44,170 bases of DNA from Sphingomonadales bacterium (GTDB lineage Bacteria > Pseudomonadota > Alphaproteobacteria > Sphingomonadales > Kordiimonadaceae), in the NCBI GenBank assembly GCA_011088215.1, contig JAALKD010000025.1, positions 1 to 44,170 of the forward strand. The letters run 5' to 3'. A program made the position numbers and the translations under genes. Under the pieces are notes generated by a model. That model was given only the letters and a program-made list of their open reading frames with translations, was not told the DNA's origin and ran no database searches. This document shows positions 8,447 through 16,772 of the stretch, one piece after another. How positions within the stretch are numbered: the first letter of the stretch is position 1; each line of letters starts with the position of its first letter.

Positions 8447-9917
8447 TGTCCAGCCGCCCGTTTGGCTCGTAAAACCATTCCCTGCCATCACGCATCATCA
8501 GATCATGAGCCTCATAGGGCCCCCAAGTGCCTGCCTGGTAAGTCTTGGGCGGTAGAGGCGAGTGCTGCCAATGGCCAATAATATTGTCGACCCAGCGCCA
8601 AGCATACTCCACCTCATCACGGTGTACAAACAAGCTTTGGTCGCCGCGCGCTGCGTCAAGAATAAGCCGCAGGTAAGGGCCCAGACGGGCTCCATCATCG
8701 GCAACCACATCCAGATTCATCTCAACTTCCTTAAGCGTTTCTGTCGCAGAGCCGTGATTTTTAACCATCATCCGTAGCGCCAGATGATCTTCCGGTTGCA
8801 TTCGAATAATAAAACGATTGGGGTTAATATGCTTGCCCCACCCCGCATGCGGCGAATGAGGAATCGGCTTGAACTGAATAACTATTTCCGCAAACCGGTC
8901 AGGCAGTCTTTTGCCTGTTCGCAAGTAAAAAGGCACATTGGCCCAACGCCAATTTTCAATGAAAGCTTTCAGAGCGACAAAAGTCTCCGTCTCACTTTCA
9001 CTTTGCAATTCAAGGTCACCGCTGTATGAACCCACAGCTTCGCCCGCCATTGCACCAGCGCCGTATTGGGCCCGAACAACATTTTCATCAATTTCCGGTC
9101 CGCTAAATTGTTTGAGTGACTTTAACACCTTTAGCTTTTCTTCGCGGATGCTGTCGCCGTCCAGCCGGGCCGGCGGCTCCATGGCAACAAGGCACAGTAG
9201 CTGCAGCAAATGGTTTTGAACCATGTCACGCATTGCGCCGGTACCCTCATAAAAACCGCCGCGCCCCTCAACACCAAGATCTTCCGCGATAGTTATCTGG
9301 ATATGGTCAATGGTGCGCGCGCTCCAAAGCTCTTCGAATAAAATGTTGGAAAAACGCAGAGCCAGCAGGTTTTGCACCGCTTCCTTGCCCAGATAATGAT
9401 CAATTCGGAAGGTTTGATCCTCTTTAAAACAGCGACCGACATCTTCGTTAATTGCCTGCGCAGAAGCCAGATCATGCCCAAGTGGTTTTTCCAGCACAAC
9501 GCGGGCACGGTCGCCGTTCAGGCCATATTCGCCCAGCAATTGGCAGGTACTGGTAAACACCGCTGGCGGCACCGCCAGAAAATGCACAAGTGGCCGTTCA
9601 TCATCTCGGCTCAGCAAAGTCTTAAGCGCGGCCCAATCGTCACCGCCTTCCATCAAGCCAACTTCAACAATTGTGACCATTTTAGAGAAGGCGGCCAGTA
9701 CCTTGTCCTCGACCCCGCAAGCGGGCACATTCACTGCAAACAGTTCTTTCAACCAATCCAGCTGCGAGCTGCCAAGCGCCGACCGCGATGTGAGGACAAC
9801 GCGGCTATCGGGGTGAACCCGCCCTGCGACCACACCGGAATATAGCGCAGGCAGTAGTTTTCGCCGGGAAAGGTCACCGGTACCGCCAAAAATTACGAGG
9901 TCAAAAGCGTCTTGCAT
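8439..9917 (-). CDS. zwf: Glucose-6-phosphate 1-dehydrogenase
   Basis: Oxidises glucose-6-phosphate to 6-phosphogluconolactone with NAD(P)+, feeding the ED pathway. The 492-residue protein has the Rossmann motif FGGTGDLSRRKLLPALY, the catalytic RIDHYLGKEAVQNLLALRFS signature, RVVLEKPLGHDLASA, and NWRWANVPFYLRTGKRLP in the C-terminal beta+alpha domain. Length is normal. It overlaps pgl by 8 bp and follows the PEPC-like gene by 44 bp. Glucokinase, which makes its substrate, is encoded divergently at 14079. Confidence 0.97.
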   Translation of the reverse strand: MQDAFDLVIFGGTGDLSRRKLLPALYSGVVAGRVHPDSRVVLTSRSALGSSQLDWLKELFAVNVPACGVEDKVLAAFSKMVTIVEVGLMEGGDDWAALKTLLSRDDERPLVHFLAVPPAVFTSTCQLLGEYGLNGDRARVVLEKPLGHDLASAQAINEDVGRCFKEDQTFRIDHYLGKEAVQNLLALRFSNILFEELWSARTIDHIQITIAEDLGVEGRGGFYEGTGAMRDMVQNHLLQLLCLVAMEPPARLDGDSIREEKLKVLKSLKQFSGPEIDENVVRAQYGAGAMAGEAVGSYSGDLELQSESETETFVALKAFIENWRWANVPFYLRTGKRLPDRFAEIVIQFKPIPHSPHAGWGKHINPNRFIIRMQPEDHLALRMMVKNHGSATETLKEVEMNLDVVADDGARLGPYLRLILDAARGDQSLFVHRDEVEYAWRWVDNIIGHWQHSPLPPKTYQAGTWGPYEAHDLMMRDGREWFYEPNGRLDNG

Positions 9918-9961
9918 TGTCTGTTTTCCATATCATTCAGTCTGCATTTGGTTGCAGTCAA

Positions 9962-12781
9962 TTATCCGTAAGCTCCAATTTTCAAAGCAATCAAACCACT
10001 TAACGTCAATACCAGCTGATATGCCTGATCCAACTGATCAAAAATATCGCGGTGAACTGCTGCATAGCCTGAGCTTTGGCCGCCGGCATAACTTGCAGGT
10101 TCGCCGTACCCGTCTTTTTCCTGTTCCTGCGACGATTCAGGAAAAATTTCCCGCAGGCGCTCAAGGGTTGACGGCACTTCAAGATGCAATAATTCCACCA
10201 ATAATTCCTCTAAAGAGAAGTCGAAACGACTGGAGAATTGCGGCACTTCCATCGACTTGACAAAAATGAACTGGATCAGTCCGATACGCATTTCATGCAG
10301 CTCAAACAGCTCTTGGTCCACGCCTTTGATGTTCAGAGCTGAGGTGTCACAGTCTTCCGCCAGACAGTCTGTCATCATACCAGCGTCGCGCCTGAGTTTG
10401 CGAATGTTAGCGTCGATACTATCGCTATCGAACAGACCTTCAAGAATGCCGGACAGGCGCCGCAGGCTAGTCCGCTGCTCGCTGGTAGTAGCCGTATCGC
10501 AGCGATCGAGCCAATAGCCGGGACTTAGCAGTTTGGCGTAAGATTCGATGATACCAACATCAGACCGCGCCAACGCATGCAGCGCCATGCTGGTCACCAT
10601 TTTCAGTCGGTCTGACTGTGCGTGGACTGCGTTAAATTTGTCGGGTGCGCGCTCAATCGCTGTACCAAGACCGCCACACGAATTTGCCAAATAACCCAGC
10701 TGTTGCATCACCGCATTGTGGGGGATCGCCCTAATCTGCGAAATGCGTTCCAACCGCTGATGCAGGACACTGCCGCTTTGTCGGCGCAATGAGCGCGACC
10801 CGGTTGGATACAACAAGCTGCGGCCGATGGAATCGATCATGCGGATATAACCGGGGTGATCGGTCAATTGGTTCTGGTACTCAACAAGTGTCAGGAAGAA
10901 ATCCAGCGACCAGCCTTTCTCGCCGTATAGCCGGTCATCGTCGGCGTTATGGCGGGCAAAACGGACCTCAAGAAAATCTGTCAAAGTCGCCAGTGCTGTG
11001 TCTTCGCTGAGGAACCATAAAAACCCTTCGCCGCCCTGGAAGCTAACTTCATGTTTTTCTGGCCGCGATAGTTCAGCCAAAGCCTGGCGCACGCTCGGTG
11101 GTTGAGTATAGAGGAAGCGTTTTTTGAGCGATTCCGGGTAGGCCCCACGCCCAATGGATTCGCCGTGTGTATCAAAAAATAACAACTGCACACCACCCAG
11201 GCCGCGCGCTTTCCACAGCCTGATCAGCCGCAGTTTAAAACGTTCGATCGCCAGAGTCGCAGCTGGTTGGCCAATATAGCGGCCACTATCGGAAAAGCCC
11301 AACTGAAGGCAAAAACGGCCCTGTTTCTTGATATAGGCAAGGAAGTGCGGGTTATCCAACAGCTCGGCAATAACCCGATCACCGCGCTCCAGCCCGATTG
11401 CGGTCTCGAATAGCGGAGAAATTTCCACATGATCATCAACCCCAAACAACTTGGCGTAATAAAGCGCGGCCAACAGGGTGAAGGGAGTGTCGGATTCCGC
11501 CACCAACATACGTATCGGGGTTGCTGCATCAAAATGCTTCTGGAACTGCGCCGCCATCATGAAAACGCGCTTGGCGGTTGTGCGTTCGGCGGCAAGCATC
11601 CCGTAATGAATGGTCTGAGGTTTCACCGCCGCCAGCTTGTCAGAAATAGCAGACAAAAAATGGCGTCGCATGGCGCTCTGGTCGGGCGCGTTGGTCAAGT
11701 TGATCTCGGGCCCCATTGCATTGTGTAGCTGCGCGGCGTTCAGGCGAAAATGAATATGCGACAAGCCCAGTCCTACCGAACGCCATTCGGTCGACAACAA
11801 GGCAACATCGCGCCAGGCATCCGGCGCAAGGGGCAAGTCCAAAAGTCCGTCAAGTGCATCTGAAATTTCGGCACGCGCTGCTTCTTTAACTTTTTGATTT
11901 TCGACCGCCAGCTTGTTGAAGTCTTTTATAGACGCGCCATCGTCCTGGTAACCAGCCAGCGCATCCTGTCCTAATTGGAAACAGTGCATCAGTTGTGCAA
12001 ACCCAGCTTTTAGCGCTTCGATATGCGGCTCAGCCTCGGCGTTATCAATTGCCAGCGCTTCAGTGGCAGCAATACAAAGCTCCAAGCCCGCAGTCGCGGT
12101 TTTGTAGCGGAATGACAAGCCCAACGACCAATTGATATCGGTGCGGCCATCCAGATCAAATCCGACCCAGCTCGCAATTGTAGCCAATCGCGGCCGGAGC
12201 GAGCGGTAGTCATCTGGATAGAGAACCGCGGCACGGTCAAACACAACCTGATACAGAGTTCGTAGGCTGCGCCGCATGTTGCCCAACGCCACATTGGCAT
12301 AGTCCAGCTCTTCATACAGCGTCGGAGACCGGTCTGGGTGAGCCTGCTTCAGGCCGTGGGCGCGCAGTGCTTTCACCGCTGCAGCATCGCCCTTAGGCAA
12401 CGCGTTCATGAAAGCGCTAGCCGCAAGCCAAGCATCGCCGGACATCGAGAATGTCGGATGCGCCGTGACCACAAAGCCTGCAACTTCATCCTCCACCAAA
12501 TTCTGGAAGGCACCAAAAGGCACTTTTTCACCAGCCGCGTTGTAGGCAAGCCCATCAACGATTGCCGTGAGACGGCCAATATTCTTACTCCGTTTAGGAC
12601 TGACCCATTGACGGGTCATGGCCAACAGTCGCGTTTCTATCAGCGGCAGTCCTCTTTTGGCCAGGTTGTCCGAAATATCGGCAAGGCTTTTGGATCCAGC
12701 CATCAACTCAGACGCTAAGCCGTATGCTTCAGACAGGTGTTTGCGGCGCATTTCGCCGTTTTTTGTGACTTGGTTTGTCAT
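9962..12781 (-). CDS. Phosphoenolpyruvate carboxylase family protein with altered active site
   Basis: A 939-residue member of the PEP carboxylase family (classical enzyme: PEP + bicarbonate to oxaloacetate). Family blocks visible in order are VVTAHPT (H108, equivalent to E. coli H138), ISPLFET (E459, metal ligand), LGFSDSGRYIG (D498, the second metal ligand), SIGRGAYP (R545, equivalent to R587), YPTGSRSLRR and SQIRAIPHNAVMQQLGY. Several positions usually invariant in PEPC are changed: the FHGRGGSIGRGG loop reads FFDTHGESIGRGA, so H579 and R581 become Asp and His; K546 in SDS.K becomes R501; and the C-terminal QNTG is replaced by GAYG. These comparisons are from memory and by eye. It is cotranscribed with lacI upstream and zwf downstream, so anaplerosis tied to ED flux is expected, but activity is uncertain. 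Confidence 0.82.
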   Translation of the reverse strand: MTNQVTKNGEMRRKHLSEAYGLASELMAGSKSLADISDNLAKRGLPLIETRLLAMTRQWVSPKRSKNIGRLTAIVDGLAYNAAGEKVPFGAFQNLVEDEVAGFVVTAHPTFSMSGDAWLAASAFMNALPKGDAAAVKALRAHGLKQAHPDRSPTLYEELDYANVALGNMRRSLRTLYQVVFDRAAVLYPDDYRSLRPRLATIASWVGFDLDGRTDINWSLGLSFRYKTATAGLELCIAATEALAIDNAEAEPHIEALKAGFAQLMHCFQLGQDALAGYQDDGASIKDFNKLAVENQKVKEAARAEISDALDGLLDLPLAPDAWRDVALLSTEWRSVGLGLSHIHFRLNAAQLHNAMGPEINLTNAPDQSAMRRHFLSAISDKLAAVKPQTIHYGMLAAERTTAKRVFMMAAQFQKHFDAATPIRMLVAESDTPFTLLAALYYAKLFGVDDHVEISPLFETAIGLERGDRVIAELLDNPHFLAYIKKQGRFCLQLGFSDSGRYIGQPAATLAIERFKLRLIRLWKARGLGGVQLLFFDTHGESIGRGAYPESLKKRFLYTQPPSVRQALAELSRPEKHEVSFQGGEGFLWFLSEDTALATLTDFLEVRFARHNADDDRLYGEKGWSLDFFLTLVEYQNQLTDHPGYIRMIDSIGRSLLYPTGSRSLRRQSGSVLHQRLERISQIRAIPHNAVMQQLGYLANSCGGLGTAIERAPDKFNAVHAQSDRLKMVTSMALHALARSDVGIIESYAKLLSPGYWLDRCDTATTSEQRTSLRRLSGILEGLFDSDSIDANIRKLRRDAGMMTDCLAEDCDTSALNIKGVDQELFELHEMRIGLIQFIFVKSMEVPQFSSRFDFSLEELLVELLHLEVPSTLERLREIFPESSQEQEKDGYGEPASYAGGQSSGYAAVHRDIFDQLDQAYQLVLTLSGLIALKIGAYG

Positions 12782-12842
12782 AATTTTTTCATTTCACTAT
12801 CAGTAATGAGCAGTCTACCAAAATTCCCAAAACCTGTATTCA

Positions 12843-13886
12843 TCACCCCTTGGTTGATGCGCGCAACATCAACTCAAACGGCAATATTTCACTTTCAGCT
12901 CGACGGTACTTTGGCTCAGCGCCGTTGCCAGAGTTTTCGTTCTTCACGCCAGATATGTCCGCCAGCAAACGCTCGGTCGCGGTTTGACCAATCGACTGAA
13001 TGGGCTGTCTGACCGTCGACAGGCCCGGCCATAGCTGGCGCGACACCGGCGTGTCATCAAAACCGGCAACAGCTAGGTCGCTCGGAATTGTCAAACCTTT
13101 CTGATAGGCCACATGCATAACACCAGACGCCATATCGTCATTGCTGGCAAAAATTGCGGTCGGCCTGTTCAAACCTGACAGCAACTGTTCCGCAGCTTCG
13201 ACCCCGGAATCAAAATGAAAATCACCGCATGCGATAAGACTGTCATCAAACGGAATATCTGCAGCAGAAAGCGCTGCGCAGAAACCTTCAAACCTGAGGC
13301 ACGAACAAACATGGTCGGCAGGTCCCTTGACAAAACCAAGCCTGCGATGGCCCGCTTCTATCAAATGACGTGTCATTTGCTGCGCTGCTGCCGCTTCGTC
13401 AATATGAACCGACGGACCGCGCCCGGTGCCCGCTGATGACACAGAAATAAACTTGATGCCACTTTTCAACAAGGCGTCAACAAGTGCCTCATTGTCAGAC
13501 AGTGGCGGCGACAGGATAATGCCGTCAGGCTGGGTAGACCGTATCCACTCAAGTACATCTGCCTCCAAGTCAGGTGCTTGCTGCGCCACCGGAAATAATG
13601 CCAAACCGTAATGGCGTTCTCTGCAGGTGCGCAAAATACCGCGCTGAAGTTCGCCCAAAAAGCTGTCGCTAGCATTGCCGTACAACAGTCCGATCAGAAA
13701 CGACCGTCCACCAGCTAAACCCCGTGCCGCAAGGCTGGGTTTATAACGCAACTGTGCAATGGCCTGCGCAACCCGCTCACGAGTTTTTTCGCTAACATTG
13801 GGTTCGCGGTTCACCACACGGGAAACCGTTTTTATCGAAACGCCCGCCATGGTAGCCACATCATTGATGGTAGCCGCAGATGTCAT
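12843..13886 (-). CDS. LacI-family transcriptional regulator of the ED operon
   Basis: A 347-residue LacI/GalR-type repressor. The N-terminal helix-turn-helix with hinge helix reads TINDVATMAGVSIKTVSRVV followed by NREPNVSEKTRERVAQAI. The rest is a periplasmic-binding-protein-like effector domain (FLIGLLYGNASDSFLGELQR, AIFASNDDMASGVMHVAY, VAGFDDTPVSRQLWPGLSTV). It is the first gene of the apparent operon lacI - ppc-like - zwf - pgl - edd - eda and is divergent from glk. A palindrome of LacI type lies between them at 13987-14004 and covers the -35 box of its own promoter, so autoregulation together with control of glk is likely. The effector is unknown; a hexose-derived metabolite such as glucose-6-phosphate or KDPG would fit. 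Confidence 0.93.
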   Translation of the reverse strand: MTSAATINDVATMAGVSIKTVSRVVNREPNVSEKTRERVAQAIAQLRYKPSLAARGLAGGRSFLIGLLYGNASDSFLGELQRGILRTCRERHYGLALFPVAQQAPDLEADVLEWIRSTQPDGIILSPPLSDNEALVDALLKSGIKFISVSSAGTGRGPSVHIDEAAAAQQMTRHLIEAGHRRLGFVKGPADHVCSCLRFEGFCAALSAADIPFDDSLIACGDFHFDSGVEAAEQLLSGLNRPTAIFASNDDMASGVMHVAYQKGLTIPSDLAVAGFDDTPVSRQLWPGLSTVRQPIQSIGQTATERLLADISGVKNENSGNGAEPKYRRAESEILPFELMLRASTKG

Positions 13887-13975
13887 AGTCTGATTCCCGT
13901 CATGGCGCAGTTAACAAAATGATGTGCTACAATCATTGTCAGAGGTGCAGTATCTGCCATAATTGAAGTTAAATC

Positions 13976-14003
13976 ATTATATGATTATTGACAGCGCTGT
14001 CAA
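13976..14003 (-). promoter_or_regulatory. Consensus sigma-70 promoter for the lacI-ED operon
   Basis: On the minus strand TTGACA (14003-13998) is followed after 16 bp by TATAAT (13981-13976), a perfect match in both hexamers. It points at lacI, whose ATG is 90 bp further on. The -35 box lies inside the palindrome, so repressor binding would block RNA polymerase. Confidence 0.7.
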
Positions 14004-14004
14004 T
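13987..14004. promoter_or_regulatory. Perfect 18-bp palindromic operator between lacI and glk
   Basis: ATTGACAGCGCTGTCAAT is a perfect 18-bp palindrome with the central GC dyad typical of LacI-family operators. It carries TTGACA on both strands. It is the only palindrome of this quality in the 192-bp lacI-glk intergenic region. Binding by the LacI-family protein encoded next to it is inference. Confidence 0.75.
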
Positions 14005-14016
14005 GCCGGTTATCGA
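13988..14016 (+). promoter_or_regulatory. Probable promoter for glk
   Basis: On the plus strand TTGACA (13988-13993) is followed after 17 bp by TATCGA (14011-14016), a weaker -10. The -35 is the other half of the same palindrome, so one bound repressor would cover both promoters. Confidence 0.5.
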
Positions 14017-14078
14017 TTTGCACTATAAGGCTCCAATCGTACAACAATGGCCGCACTTTGCTTGATGGTGGCCCATGA

Positions 14079-15107
14079 ATGATAGGCACTCAGCCAATGA
14101 CAAACGACAAGAGTGTTCAGCAAGTTATAGTCGCCGACATAGGCGGAACCAATGCCCGTTTTGCGGTGGCAACGCTGGATGCCGGATCAAGACCAACTGC
14201 CGGGCCGAGATTGATCGAGCACTATGCCGGGTATTCTTGCGCTGATTTTCACGACCCGCTTTCTTTGATCCAGACCTATATCGACGATTGTCCGATCAAA
14301 AACATAACAACGGCTTGTTTTGCAGTTGCGGGTCCGGCAGATGGCACAAAAGCTTACCTGACCAACTTGGGCTGGAATTTTGATGCTGCCAAATTAACAG
14401 GCGCCCTGATGCTGGAAAACGTCATCGTTGCAAACGACTTTGCAGCACTAGCACGTTCCGTTACTGCCCTTGACCCAAACAAAACGATCCCACTACACCA
14501 GCCAGCCAGCCCACCTGTCCCAGGACCAATGAGCGTGATGGGTCCAGGGACCGGGTTTGGAGCCGCCCAGATTCTACAGAAAAACGAAAAAGTGACGGTC
14601 ATTTCTACTGAAAGTGGGCACAGTGCCTTTGTGCCAACCGGGGCGATGGAGACCAAGATATGGAACATGATCCGGGCCAGCATGGGCCGTATTACTGTGG
14701 AAACACTGCTGTCAGGCATCGGTATTCTTCGCATCTACCGGGCGATTTGCAGCCTGAATGACCTGACGCCACTGAACTATGAACCCAGCACGATCAGCCA
14801 ACTGGCGATGGAAGAAAACGACCCTATATGTGTGGCTACTCTTAATGTTTTTTGCACCATGCTCGGCGGCGTGGCTAGCGACATTGCTATGACACACGGA
14901 GCCGTGGGCGGCGTATTTCTAGGTGGGGGAATTTTACCGAAAATCGCGAATTTTGTTCAGCATAGCGAAATTGTGAAAAGCTATCTGGACAAGCCGCCGA
15001 TGGAAAAATATGTCGAACAAATTCCATTGAATTTAATTGTCGACCCGGAAGCGGCGCTTATCGGCGCGGCTTTATTGGCTGAAGACGCTATCTCAGAAAG
15101 CCCGTAG
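14079..15107 (+). CDS. glk: Glucokinase (bacterial Glk family)
   Basis: ATP-dependent phosphorylation of glucose to glucose-6-phosphate, the entry substrate of the divergent ED operon. The protein has up to 342 residues with the phosphate-1 motif VADIGGTNARFAVATL near the N-terminus, ACFAVAGPADG, the glucose-binding LTNLGWNFDAAKL and VANDFAALARSV, and VMGPGTGFGAAQI (adenosine site). A GGGILPKIANF block lies near the C-terminus. This is the Glk (E. coli type) group, not ROK. Two ATGs are possible (14079 and 14097), and neither has a strong ribosome binding site. Its promoter appears to share the palindromic operator with lacI. It converges with the pentapeptide gene. Confidence 0.94.
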   Translation: MIGTQPMTNDKSVQQVIVADIGGTNARFAVATLDAGSRPTAGPRLIEHYAGYSCADFHDPLSLIQTYIDDCPIKNITTACFAVAGPADGTKAYLTNLGWNFDAAKLTGALMLENVIVANDFAALARSVTALDPNKTIPLHQPASPPVPGPMSVMGPGTGFGAAQILQKNEKVTVISTESGHSAFVPTGAMETKIWNMIRASMGRITVETLLSGIGILRIYRAICSLNDLTPLNYEPSTISQLAMEENDPICVATLNVFCTMLGGVASDIAMTHGAVGGVFLGGGILPKIANFVQHSEIVKSYLDKPPMEKYVEQIPLNLIVDPEAALIGAALLAEDAISESP

Positions 15108-15140
15108 CCCTATAGCTGGTTCCTGACGGCACAACATAGT

Positions 15141-15764
15141 TCAAGACTGCTTTTCTACCTCTTTGCCCGTTAACAAACTGATGCGCTGCTCGTCAAATTT
15201 GGCGACGGATTTTACCGCAGTTTTGTATGGATCTTCGGCTTTTTCCAGCTCGTCATTTTTGATAATTACCCGGCGGTGTTCACCGTGAATGCGCCAACTG
15301 TTTTCGGTTTTGAAAATATAAAGCAGCTCACCTGGCGTGGTCACAACATAATAGGGCGCCTGCGACGTAAGCGGCAGATTTCGGGAATAACGTGGAAAGT
15401 AAAAATTCAGACTTTCCTGAGTTACCGGCCCTCTGATGCCACCAATGATGCAATCCGTGAAAGTCGTGTCACTGACCTCAGACCCAAGCATTTCAGCACA
15501 GGTTAAATTGCAGGAAATGAATTCGCTACCATCGATGTCGCAAGCGCGAAACCGGGCACCGGAAAAATCGCACTTGAAGAAAATCGCACTGGAAACCATC
15601 AACAGATGAAATTGAGCTTCGCTGAAGTCACAATTAACAAAAATTGTATCAGACCAGTTCAGCACACTGCGAATTTTCAGCGCGCTGATACTTTCCTGTG
15701 CAAATTGCTCGCCTACGACCAATTTATGTGAAGGAAACGTGTTGGTTAGCGTTTTTAAATCCAT
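15141..15764 (-). CDS. Pentapeptide-repeat-like protein
   Basis: About 207 residues. The middle (roughly residues 35-110) shows the A(D/N)LXX-like five-residue periodicity of pentapeptide repeats: TIFVNCDFSEAQFHLL, AIFFKCDFSGARFRAC, DIDGSEFISCNLTCAEML, SEVSDTTFTDC. Such segments form a right-handed square beta-helix. The C-terminal 90 residues have no repeat and are rich in charged residues. There is no signal peptide when the ATG at 15764 is used; this start follows GGGG at good spacing and is preferred over an upstream ATG at 15845. The function is unknown. Pentapeptide proteins can mimic DNA or act as scaffolds, but nothing here indicates either. Confidence 0.7.
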   Translation of the reverse strand: MDLKTLTNTFPSHKLVVGEQFAQESISALKIRSVLNWSDTIFVNCDFSEAQFHLLMVSSAIFFKCDFSGARFRACDIDGSEFISCNLTCAEMLGSEVSDTTFTDCIIGGIRGPVTQESLNFYFPRYSRNLPLTSQAPYYVVTTPGELLYIFKTENSWRIHGEHRRVIIKNDELEKAEDPYKTAVKSVAKFDEQRISLLTGKEVEKQS

Positions 15765-15858
15765 CATCAACCCCGCCGTGCAGTGTTTGTGGTTACAGAA
15801 TAATAGCATCGATTGATCAACACTGTATCCACAAGCCATTGTCATTCGGTAAAGGTTT

Positions 15859-15884
15859 GATTCAAATTTTAGCTAATTTGAATC
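15859..15884. repeat. Perfect 10-bp inverted repeat
   Basis: GATTCAAATT and AATTTGAATC flank a 6-bp spacer (TTAGCT). It lies 14 bp beyond the longest possible start of the pentapeptide gene and about 95 bp upstream of its preferred ATG, so an operator for that gene is possible. It is AT-rich with no following T-run, so a terminator is unlikely. The rest of 15765-16005 shows nothing else clear. Confidence 0.5.
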
Positions 15885-16005
15885 TTATGTTCCTTGCACA
15901 CTCAGCAACGACACTGACTAAACTATCCTCTGTGTTTTTTTATTCACCATTAGTGTTTCTAGGCACAGTTTTCCGTCACGTCGATCAGCAAGCCTACTAC
16001 GTTTC

Positions 16006-16041
16006 AAAAAAAACAACCGCTGCCGGAAAATCCAACAGCGG
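16006..16041 (-). terminator. Rho-independent terminator after the TerB-like gene
   Basis: Read on the minus strand, CCGCTG pairs with CAGCGG (16041-16036 with 16022-16017) around a partly paired inner loop (TTGGA with TCCGG, using G-T pairs). It is followed at once by TTG and a run of eight T (16013-16006). It lies about 60 bp past the stop of the minus-strand TerB-like gene. Confidence 0.75.
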
Positions 16042-16098
16042 CCAATATATCATCGGAAGAAATTGCGTCTTTTTAAAGACCCGCAGACCTCACATGCA

Positions 16099-16554
16099 CT
16101 AACGCCGGATTGGGTCTTGGCACAGACCGGCCAATTCAGCAGGCGTTAACCCCAGCGAATTTACCACGCTATTATAGAAATCAATCTCAAACGGGTTAAC
16201 CTTTCCGTCAATCCGGATCAACTGCGCCAAAGAATTGACCACAAGCTGCCGATCAGCCAAATCGATTTTCGACCGGATTTTAGACAAGTATTTCTCAATC
16301 GTTGCTTCTTTGTAAAGGTCAGAGATGGCTGCAATTCGAATATCCTGTGCGCTAACATCTGAACCGGTCGCGTCCTTGATAACCGACTGAGCAACTTCAA
16401 CCTCAACCGGGTCAATATTGCAATCTGCACTGGTCGCCCGCGCCAGTGTCATCAACAACACTTCTTCAACGAGCGCTTTTTTGTCATCTGCGGACAGTTC
16501 CTTATCCCCAAACCGGAAAAATTCCATAATATGGCTCAAACTTGAGATGCTCAT
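16099..16554 (-). CDS. TerB-like (tellurite resistance/co-chaperone family) protein
   Basis: A 151-residue all-helical soluble protein. The pattern ALVEEVLLMTLARATSADCN followed by IDPVEVEVAQSVIKDATG, then VNSLAQLIRIDGKVNPFEIDF, matches the TerB fold, with two copies of the acidic (A/I)xxDGxVxxxE-type loop that forms a metal site in TerB. TerB-domain proteins occur in tellurite and stress systems but also as stand-alone proteins of unknown role. No other ter genes are nearby, so a specific tellurite function should not be assumed. The gene stands alone, with its own terminator downstream. The region 16555-16772 upstream holds nothing that I can identify beyond a presumed promoter. Confidence 0.75.
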   Translation of the reverse strand: MSISSLSHIMEFFRFGDKELSADDKKALVEEVLLMTLARATSADCNIDPVEVEVAQSVIKDATGSDVSAQDIRIAAISDLYKEATIEKYLSKIRSKIDLADRQLVVNSLAQLIRIDGKVNPFEIDFYNSVVNSLGLTPAELAGLCQDPIRR

Positions 16555-16772
16555 TGTTGCGTCCTTCCCCTATACAAAAACCGTGTAACGACCACGCCTT
16601 TGATTTTCGATTTTCCCTAACGGCATCACCTGATTTGGTAACCCAGTAATTCAGGTAATGCATCTTAACTTTGATACCACCGCAAAACCGGGCTCGGGTC
16701 AAGCATCTGTCTGCCCAAAAGCATCAAAAGCGTCTTTTTTAATATCATTTCCGCAAATTCGCGCCAAACTGC

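Noticed and set aside
16099..16554. TerB-like gene as evidence for a tellurite resistance or ter defence locus
   Set aside because: No other ter genes or associated domains nearby; the gene stands alone.
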